Shown here piece after piece: positions 15,986-24,500 of a stretch of 36,995 nucleotides of DNA. Location of the stretch: positions 1-36,995 of the forward strand of contig JAGVPR010000109.1 in the NCBI GenBank assembly GCA_020052115.1, in the 5' to 3' direction. The DNA is from Candidatus Eiseniibacteriota bacterium (GTDB lineage Bacteria; Eisenbacteria; RBG-16-71-46; JAGVPR01). The position numbers were made by a program, and so were the translations under genes. Within the stretch, counting starts at the first letter, position 1. The number at the start of each line of letters is the position of its first letter. The notes below the pieces were generated by a model. It saw only the letters and a program-made list of their open reading frames with translations, searched no databases and was not told where the DNA came from.

Positions 15986-16654
15986 TCAGTTCTTCTTCGG
16001 CGGTCCTTCCGCTTCTACGCTCACCGGCTCCGGCTCACCGCGCACGCGGTCCTTCCAGTGATGCCACACGAACCACACCACCCCAGCGAGGACCAGGATA
16101 CCGATCACGAGGTCCATCTTGTGGAAGAGGCCTCGCAGCGAGTCCCACCGTTCTCCGAGCTTCATTCCGACGAACGCGAGCAGCCAGGACCAGATCACGG
16201 ACCCGACGAAAGTGTAGACACAGAACTTGAAGATCGGCACGCGCGCGACGCCGGCCGGGACCGAGATGTAGGTGCGGATGACCGGCAGAAGGCGCGCGAA
16301 GAAGACGGTCGCATCGCCGTAGCGCGCAAACCACCGATCGGCGCGGTCGAGGTCGTGGCGGCTGATGAGCACGTAGCGACCGTACCTCATGAGGAGCGGG
16401 CGCCCGCCCCAGAGTCCGAGGTAGTACGTCGCGACGCTCCCGATCAGGCATCCGAGGCCGCCGGCCAGCGAGACCCACAGAAGCTGAAATCGGCCGGTGC
16501 TCACGAGGTAGCCCGAGAACGGCATGATGATCTCGGAAGGCAGCGGGATCGCAGCGCTCTCGATCGCCATCAGAAGCACGATCCCTGTATATCCGAGGGC
16601 GGCGATCGTCGAGAGCACGAAGCCGGAGAGGACGGCCAGGATCTTCGTCACCAT
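15986..16654 (-). CDS. DedA-family (VTT/SNARE-associated) inner-membrane protein
   Basis: The protein has 222 residues with several hydrophobic segments (about 5-32, 45-78, 133-165 and 176-195). DedA hallmarks are present: ESAAIPLPSE near residues 33-42 and FFARLLPVIRTYISVPAG near 115-132, which contains the conserved Arg residues of the re-entrant loops. By family DedA proteins flip or carry lipids such as undecaprenyl phosphate or phosphatidylethanolamine and affect envelope homeostasis. The tail is charged (VEAEGPPKKN). No clear ribosome-binding site precedes the ATG; the next codon is GTG, which could also serve. The gene lies 45 bases after the aminotransferase-like gene on the same strand, so they may share a transcript. 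Confidence 0.92.
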   Translation of the reverse strand: MVTKILAVLSGFVLSTIAALGYTGIVLLMAIESAAIPLPSEIIMPFSGYLVSTGRFQLLWVSLAGGLGCLIGSVATYYLGLWGGRPLLMRYGRYVLISRHDLDRADRWFARYGDATVFFARLLPVIRTYISVPAGVARVPIFKFCVYTFVGSVIWSWLLAFVGMKLGERWDSLRGLFHKMDLVIGILVLAGVVWFVWHHWKDRVRGEPEPVSVEAEGPPKKN

Positions 16655-16699
16655 AGGTTCGCGATTCTGACAGGGTGGCGCGGGCCGCGCAACATGAGC

Positions 16700-18130
16700 T
16701 TAGAGTTCGAAGTAATCGCCCAGGCGGACGTTGAAACCCTCGGGGTAGTAGGACCCGGTCCGCAAGTCGAGTTGGTAACGCCCTCGATGCGACCCGGCGC
16801 GGATGCGGCGAAGGGCCTGCAGGAGCTGATCAACTTCCTCGTGCGTATTGTAGATACCGAAGGAGGCCCTCACGGCGCCGGGGAGTTCCGAGCGGTCTCC
16901 ACGGCGGATCATTTCCTCGATGCGGCCGGCTTCAGCCTCCGATGTCCCCAGAAGCCGCTTCAGGTACGGATGTGCGCAGAAGCAGCCGTGGCGCACGCCG
17001 ATGCCGGCCTCGTATGAGAGCACGGCGGCCACGAGCGCGTGCGGGATCCCGGCAAGATTGAACGACACGACGCCGAGCCGGTCGCCGGCGTGCTCGGGCT
17101 CCTTCGGCCCCAGAATCTCTACGCCTTCGATCTCGTGAAGGCCCCTGAGGAGAAGTGAGGTCAGCTCCGCCTCGTGCGCGGCGACGGCGTCCATGCCGAT
17201 CTCTTCGAGCACCCGGATCGCCTTGGCCAGCGCGATGCCGCCGACGACGTTCGGGGTGCCGGCTTCTTCGCGGTCGGGAAGGTGGGCCCAGTAGGCATCG
17301 TCGAGGCTCACGATGTCCACCGTGCCGCCGCCCACATACTCCGGGTCGCCGGTGAGGAAGATCTCCCGCGGCCCGATGAGCACGCCGGTCCCGAACGGCG
17401 CATACATCTTGTGCGCGGAGAACGCCAGGAAGTCCAAGTGCGCCGGATCATCCGTCGTTCCCATGCGGAGACGGCGATGCGGCGCGAGTTGGGCGGCGTC
17501 CACGAGGATCATGGCGCCGTGGCGATGAGCGAGCCGCGCCAGCTCTTGGATCGGATTGATGATCCCCGTGATGTTCGATGCGCCCGTGACGGCGAGGAGC
17601 CGCACGCGGCCTTCGTGCTTCTTGAACGCCCTCTCCGCGGCCCCCATGTCGAGGGCGCCTTCATCGGTGACCGGCAGGTGGGCGACGGTCGCTTTGCCGC
17701 GCCACGGAAGATCATTCGAGTGGTGCTCCATGAGCGTCGTCAGGACCACGTCTTCACGGCGAAGCGCCAGGCGGTACGACAGCTTGTTGATCGCCTCCGT
17801 CGCGTTCTTCCCGAAGATGACGACGTGCGTTCGTTGATCGGCGCCCACGAAGGAGGAGACGCACTCGTGTGCCTCGTCGTAGAGGCTCGACGAGAGCCAT
17901 GACTTGAAGCCCGTCCCGCGATGGATGCTCGAGTACCACTCGAGAAAACGGCTCACCGAGTCGAGGACCGGCCTCAGAGCCGGCGTGCTCGCGGCGTTGT
18001 CGAGATTGACGTAGCGGACGCGACGGCCGTCGAGGAGCGGAACGAGCGCATCGAGGCCGACGATCATATCCCGCACGCGAACAAGCGCCGAGGCATCGAG
18101 AGTCCCTGTGGGCTTCAGCATCGAGTCCAT
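16700..18130 (-). CDS. Class V PLP enzyme, cysteine desulfurase/selenocysteine lyase (SufS/CsdA) type
   Basis: The protein has 476 residues. The ATG at 18130 is chosen because GGGAGG lies just before it and the longer in-frame start at 18259 would lie upstream of the predicted promoter. Fold-type I class V features: LDNAASTP (43-50), His136/His137 (MEHHSND), Asp211 and Gln214 (LVDAAQLAPH), Schiff-base Lys241 (FSAHKMYAPFGTG), and Cys385 in RHGCFCAHP, aligned with the SufS active-site Cys. By family it would release sulfur from cysteine as a persulfide. It is longer than typical SufS (about 406-420 residues), with extra N-terminal sequence and a C-terminal tail of about 35 residues rich in Tyr (RTGSYYPEGF). 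No sufBCD, sufU or nifU gene adjoins, so a specialised role or a different class V reaction is possible. Confidence 0.85.
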   Translation of the reverse strand: MDSMLKPTGTLDASALVRVRDMIVGLDALVPLLDGRRVRYVNLDNAASTPALRPVLDSVSRFLEWYSSIHRGTGFKSWLSSSLYDEAHECVSSFVGADQRTHVVIFGKNATEAINKLSYRLALRREDVVLTTLMEHHSNDLPWRGKATVAHLPVTDEGALDMGAAERAFKKHEGRVRLLAVTGASNITGIINPIQELARLAHRHGAMILVDAAQLAPHRRLRMGTTDDPAHLDFLAFSAHKMYAPFGTGVLIGPREIFLTGDPEYVGGGTVDIVSLDDAYWAHLPDREEAGTPNVVGGIALAKAIRVLEEIGMDAVAAHEAELTSLLLRGLHEIEGVEILGPKEPEHAGDRLGVVSFNLAGIPHALVAAVLSYEAGIGVRHGCFCAHPYLKRLLGTSEAEAGRIEEMIRRGDRSELPGAVRASFGIYNTHEEVDQLLQALRRIRAGSHRGRYQLDLRTGSYYPEGFNVRLGDYFEL

Positions 18131-18177
18131 GTCGCCTCCCGATCGCGGGACGAAGGGCGGCTGCGAACGCCGGAGAG

Positions 18178-18207
18178 ACTCTAGCGGGGCGTGTTTGCGG
18201 GTGTCAA
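18178..18207 (-). promoter_or_regulatory. Predicted sigma-70-type promoter for the class V PLP enzyme
   Basis: On the minus strand, TTGACA (18207-18202), an 18-base spacer and TAGAGT (18183-18178) match the housekeeping consensus at 6/6 and 4/6. The start would be near 18171, about 40 bases before the ATG at 18130. Confidence 0.55.
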
Positions 18208-18252
18208 GGCGCGGACCGGAAAGCGGCGGACCATGAACAGGGGCTTCGTTTC

Positions 18253-18282
18253 TTGACAAGCGGGACTCAAGTGTTGTATCAT
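18253..18282 (+). promoter_or_regulatory. Predicted sigma-70-type promoter for the giant secreted protein
   Basis: TTGACA (18253-18258), an 18-base spacer and TATCAT (18277-18282) match at 6/6 and 5/6. It is divergent from the promoter at 18178-18207, with the two -35 boxes 45 bases apart. The implied 5' leader is about 300 bases. Confidence 0.65.
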
Positions 18283-18588
18283 TAGGTGCTGCAGATCATT
18301 CCCGGCGCACGGCGACCGATCTCATGGGTTTCATGATGACATCATGCGAAGTTCGCGCCCGTTGATTCCGCCTGGACCGGCCTCGATGCGGCCGGCCGTG
18401 ACCCGCCTGCTCATCTCGGGAACTACGGACTTTCGGGTGTCTTGTTCAAAGCGTGCTTCCCGCTCGCAGGACGCTCGCGGACAACGCCCATCGAGTCTCG
18501 ATTCGCACCTCCCGCGCCTGCGCCGTTCCCTTGCATCGTGTCCATCCGCTATTCTTAAAGCCTCCTGCTCCGGCGCGGAGGTTGTCCG
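18283..18588 (+). other. Long 5' leader of the giant secreted protein gene
   Basis: About 300 bases lie between the promoter and the ATG at 18589. The stretch holds the palindrome at 18332-18346 and a clear ribosome-binding site (GGAGGT, 18577-18582). I do not recognise a riboswitch class, and no short reading frame with a good start is evident. Confidence 0.4.
18332..18346. promoter_or_regulatory. 15-base palindrome, possible operator
   Basis: CATGATG-A-CATCATG is a perfect inverted repeat with 7-base arms, about 45 bases downstream of the expected transcription start. It could bind a dimeric repressor, but no matching regulator gene is in the window. Confidence 0.3.
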
Positions 18589-21500
18589 ATGAAGCCGATC
18601 CCGCTCCTTCTCGGTCTGGCCATGCTGCTTCCGGGCTCCGCGCTCTACGCGCAGAGCGTGGCTCGCTATTTGCCGGTCACGCGAACCACGGGAATCACCT
18701 ACTCATCCATCGCGACCACCGGGTCGAGCTTCTCCGCATGGCGCAACGGGACGAGCACCGACGACAATCGCAGCGCCGCCACCCCGATCGGCTTCACCTT
18801 CTACTACGACGGCCAAGCATTCACGCAGCTCAGCGTCTCGACGAACGGCTTCATCGATCTTTCGGCTTCCGCTGCGATCGGGAACGGGATCGGCGCATTC
18901 GGCTACTCCAACACGCAATTCAGCGCCACGAGCGGGACGCTTCTGGCGATCGCGCCCATGTACGAAGAACTCATCACGGCGGGCAACCCGGGCACGCAGG
19001 CGTCGCTCGACGCCAGCCTCAAGCATGAGCTGTCCGGCTCCGCGCCGAACCGCGTGCTGACCGTCGAGTGGATTGCGCTCGAGGTGCATGAGGACACGGC
19101 GCCCTCCCTGAACTTCCAGGTCAAGCTGCACGAGTCGAGCGGCGTCATCGAGTTCATTTATGGGACGATGACGGCCGGCGCGGGGGTCTATTCGTACACG
19201 ACTGGCATCAACGGGCCCGCGATCTCCGCGGTGCCGGCCGCGAGCGAGCTTCTCACGCTCCAGTTCGCCGATTCCGACAGCTTCAGCGCGACTCCGCAGA
19301 ACGCGCTCTCCGTGATCCCGGAGTCGAACACGATGCTCTCCCTCGTCCCCGAAGAGAACGTCACGCCGGCCCAACCGCGGAATCTCTCCTTCGAGGAACT
19401 CACGCAGAGCTCGTTCAACGTTGTCTGGGCCGACAGCTCCACCACCGAGACTTTCTTCGTCGTCGAGCGCTCGACCGAAGACGGGCCGTACGAGGGTGTG
19501 GGGAACGTCCCCTCGAACTCGGTCGGAGGCCAGGGGACCGCGTACTCGATCGCCCAGGCGGGTCTGTCGCCCGGGACGATGTACGCATACAGGATCACGG
19601 CCAACAACGAGGCCAGCGCGCCTTCGGGGTATCTGGAGGGGAGCCAGACCACGGATCCTCCCGGGGAACTCGTCAGCGTCGCCAGCGGCAACTGGAGCGA
19701 GCCTTCCACCTGGTTGTACGGCCTGGTGCCGAGCCGGAGCGACGACGTCGTGATATCCGACGGGCACACCGTCATCATTGACACTTCGGCCTCCTGCTGG
19801 GATCTCACGATCGGCCAGGGGAACTCGGGTGTGCTCGAATTCGATCCGATCTCGGCGCGAGCCCTCACGGTCGGACACGACGTGAGGATACAAGCGGGAG
19901 GCGAATTCCGCACCGCGTCGTCCGGCAGCACGGTCACGAGCCATCTGCTCCTCGTGAGCGGGGGACTCGTGAACGACGGCACGCTCGATTTCAGCACGAA
20001 TGCGGACCAAGCGGGCGCTTCGATCCGATTCATCTCTTCCGATGATGTCTCCTTCACGGGAGCCGGTCCGACGACCGACGTCCGTTTCGTGACCGTGAAC
20101 AAGGGCACGAGCCGGACCCCCTTGCTGCTTATCACTCCCGGCCATCTCAGCGTGCGGGGCGATACGACCGACGTCGCTGGCTTCATCACCTTGGTGAGCG
20201 GAACGGTGCAGCTGGGCGGCACGTTCTCTCTGACGAATCGGATCTTCACGACGGCCTCGTACGTGATCCCCGTGACATCCGGCCTTTGGCTCAACAACCC
20301 GAACGTGGTCGTGGCGGGTCAGAACGGTTCTCCAACGAACAACGGCCAGATCCGCATCACGCAGGGGACGTTCTTCGTCGGCACCGCGGCGGGGAACACG
20401 ATGGGCGCATCCGCGGGCGCGGAGTTCGTGATCGAGGGCGGAGCGTTCACCTTCGCCGGCCGCCTCGGAACGGCCAGCGCCGTGACCTACAACCAATCCG
20501 GCGGAGTGGTGAGCGTCGCGACCATGGGCAACACCTCCTCAGGTGTCGCGTCCTTCGATCTCAGCTCCACGACTACCAATTACGTCATGAGCGGCGGCAC
20601 GATCGTTCTGGTGCAGCCGAGCACCGCTCCGTCTACGCGCCTCGACTACAAGATCAGCTCGACCGTCACCTCGTTGACCGGAGGAACGCTTCAGATCGGC
20701 AACGGCGCGACGGCTTCCGATGCGCTCTTCAACATCGTCGGTCCGCTTCCGGGTCTGGTCGTGGATAACGGATCCAGCGGCAGAAGGGTCGTGTTGTTCG
20801 CGGGGACGCCGCAGACCAAGGTCTTCGTGAACACGTCTATTCTCCCCGGGGCCACTCTCGATCTGGGCGGCTTCTCTCTTTATCAGCTCGGTGCGGCCTT
20901 CACCAACGATGGAACGCTTGTCGGGTCTACGGCGGGCAGCCGGATCCGATTCCAGGGCGCCGCGGGGCCTCAGACTTACGCCGGCTCCGGCGCGGTGCAA
21001 GGAGCGCTCGACGGCCTCATCGTGGACAACCTCGCGGGCGTGACGATCTCCGCGGGAATCCCGGCGAACCTCCCGGTCCTCCGCGTGGATCTGCTGCGCG
21101 GGCTGCTGGGAAACAGCAACAGGATCACGCTTGGAAACGGCGGCGCCACCTCGGCCGTGACTCAGATCGGCACCGCGGGTCTTGCCGTGACGGCGGGATC
21201 GTATGACCAGGCGCCTGTGTTCAACCCCGGGACTGCGGGTTGCAGCGTTCTCTACATGGAGGAGAATTCGCACAGGACGGCCGGTTTCGAGATCCCGCCG
21301 GGGCGCTCCATCGCGGGGCTCACGATCGCGAATCCGAACGGCGTGACGCTCTCCGGAGGAGGTCTCACGGTGACGGCGGGTCTCACGCTGAACTCGGGCG
21401 TGCTGGCGACGTCGGCGGGCGACCTGCTCACGCTCGCGAACTCCGTGGCCAACCCTGCGGGCGGTTCAGCCCAGAGCTACGTGGACGGTCCGCTTGCGAT

Positions 21501-24500
21501 CGAGTTCAACGTCGCGTCGCCGACGGACCGCGCCTTTGCAATCGGTAAGTCCGGGGCGTTCCGTCCCCTCGTTCTCAAGCAGGTGGATACCGGCGGGGTC
21601 TCTCGCATCTTCACGGCCGAAGTCGTCTCGGGGCCGCCCGGAGGCTCTCCCATCCAGCCGCTCGCGGCGCTCGATCCGGCACGTCACTGGACGATCGCCA
21701 ACACGGAGAATCTGAACGCGGCGGCACGTGTGCGGCTCGCGTTCGGGTCCGACGACGGGGTGGACTCCATCGCTGATGCGCGTGTCGCGCAGGCCTCCTC
21801 CGCCGGCGGGAGCTTCCTGACCCTCGGCGGCACGGCCACGGGCGATCCGGCGTCTGGCGTCGTGGAATCCACCGCGGATCTCACGCCCGGCGCGGGCTTC
21901 TTCACCATCGGCCTCGAATTCCCGCCGGTCACCTGGGACGGGGGCGCGAGCACGACGTTCTGGGGTGACGGCGCCAACTGGAACCCCGATGGCGTGCCCA
22001 CGAGTTCCGAGGACGTCTCGCTGAGCGCCGCCTCCCCCACGACCATCCAAGTCAACGGGAGCTTCGCATGCGACGTGCTGGCCATCGGGGACAGCATTGC
22101 GGTCGAATTCGGTTCCGGATCGCTGGACGCGGGAGGCGCGTTCACCCAGCTCGGCGGAATCGTGCACCTGGAAGCCGGCGTCCTGCGCGTTTCGGGTTCC
22201 TCGCTCCTTTCCGGGGGCGATCTCTACACCGACTCCGGGGAACTTCAGGCGGCGGGCGTGATGACGATCTCCGGCGGCACGGCGCATCTTGCGGGTTCGG
22301 GACGTCTTCTTGCCGAGGGGAATCTCTCATTGGAGGGCGGGGCGGTCGTCGTCGGCGATGGAACGATCGAGATGCGCGGGGCGTTCTCCAGAGTCGCCGG
22401 CTCGTTCGATGCGGGCACCGGCGCGACGGTGTTCTCGGGCTCCATCCCGCAGAGCATCGGCGGGGGTGTCACGCATCATCGTCTCGTGCTTCGCGGCGCG
22501 GGCGCGAAGGTCTTCGCGGCCGGCGCCGAATTCACCGTCGCTGACGATTTCACGGTCGAGAGCAGCGCACAGGTCGCGCTGAGCGACACGACGCCCACCA
22601 CGATCGCCGTAGGCGGCGATCTCCAGTACGGAGGTCTCGGCGGCGGAAGCCACGTCGGCCGCCTCACGGTGAACCTCACGGGCGCCGGGAAGATGATCGG
22701 CGGATCGGCCATGAAACGTGCCGGTTCCGCACGCCTGCCGGGTGGAATCACGGGCGTCGTGCTGAATCACCTCACGGATCCGCGGGAGATCTCGGTGGAA
22801 ACGGCGCGCGATGGGACGAAGAGCCGGTCGGGTCTGCGAAACACCTACTCCCAAAGGGCGGCCGATGTCGCGACTCTGATGGCCGCGGCCGCCAGGGATG
22901 CGCGCGTCACCTTGAATCTCGACGACGCGACGCTCGTGCGGAATCCCGTGGGGCTGGGATGGCTCTCGCCGCCGGCTCCGTTCGAGATGGCTGTCACCGT
23001 CGCCGCGGGAGCGTCCTACTCGCTCGAGGACGATGTCACGATCGGTTCCGGGCGGGAGTTCACCGTGAACGGCCGTCTCGATTGCGGGTCGTTCGCGCTC
23101 GGGGGCGACGGGGCCGTCGTTGTCGCGCCGGACGGGGTGCTCGCCACCGCGACGGCGGACACCAGCGGGCTCGCGGCCACGGTGCTTGCCGCGGGACCGA
23201 ACCGCTACGACGACGGAGCGATCATCGAGTACGGCGCCGCCGGGGATCAGACGATCAACGCCGCCAACCATCCTGCCTCGGCGATGATCTACACGGCCGG
23301 CGGCGGCATCAAGACGCTGAGCGGCGACATGACGATCACGGGAGGCTCGGGCCCCGCGCTCACCAAGGGCGCGCTCTTCGTGGGCCCCGGAACTGTCTTC
23401 GCCGACGGCGCGCACCGGCTGAGCTTCGCGACGAGCGACTTCGCGAACGTGATCGTCGAAGGCGACTATTCCTCTTCGGGGGCCGGCTCTCTTTCTTACG
23501 AGTCGGGGGCTTACCTCTCGAACATCTTGGCCGCGGACAGCACCGCGTTCGGTGATCTCTTCCTGAACTTCGATTCCTCCACGCAGGCCGTCGAGTTGAA
23601 CGCCGCCGACACGGTGGGCGTGAGCTTCCGGAACATCACGTTCGGGGGCGCAGCCGGAGGCGGCGCCGCGGGCGGCACCCTCCGGCTCAACGAGACGGGC
23701 ATCACGAATGTCACGGTCACCGGCGGCGTAATGCTGTCTCCCGCCGTGGCGGCCAACACGGGCGGGGGTTTCGGGGGGACGGTCTCCACGACGGGAACGG
23801 TTCTCGTGCTCGGCGACATCGTCTCCACGAGCGTTGAGGCAACGCAGCCGATCCTGGACGGGACCGGCGAGAACACGCTGGTGCTGGGCGGAACCGCGGG
23901 GACGCAGAATCTCTCGCTCGCGGCGAGCGCGACGCTGTTCCCCGGCTCGACCCTGCGCGTGGCGAATGCATCCGGTGTAGAGCTTGCCGGAGCGGGCCTC
24001 GGCTACGGAATCGGCGGAACCCTGGATCTAGAAGGCGGCAACGTGACGACCGGCGGGAACACGCTGGCGATCGCCGGGGCGGGGACGCTCACCCGCGTCT
24101 CGGGGCATGTGGTCGGCAATCTCCGCAAGAACGTCGGCGCGGGACTGGGCCCCGCGGTGACGTTCGAGATCGGCACCGGCGGCGACTACACGCCGGTCGA
24201 AGCGGTCTTCGACACCGTCAGCGCGGGCGGCGAGCTCGCCGCGACGGTCGCGGCCGCAGATCATCCGCTCCTCGCTGCATCCGGGCTCGATGTCTCGAAG
24301 ACCGCGAACCGCACCTGGACTCTGACCGGTCCGGATCTCGGCTTCTCGGGAGGCAACGCGACCTTCCATTTCGTCCCCGGCGACCTGGATCCCGGCGCCG
24401 ATCCGGACAGCTTCATGGTGGTGAGGCGCGGGCCGGCATCCTGGTCGTTCGAGTCCGTCGGCGTCCGGACTCCGGCGGCGACGCAGGCGACGGGGTTCGC

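Noticed and set aside
18531..18555. Second promoter (TTGCAT and TATTCT) close to the giant gene
   Set aside because: The spacer is only 13 bases, too short for a functional pair.
18703..20496. 597-residue open frame on the minus strand
   Set aside because: It is antisense to the giant secreted protein and has no ribosome-binding site or motif.
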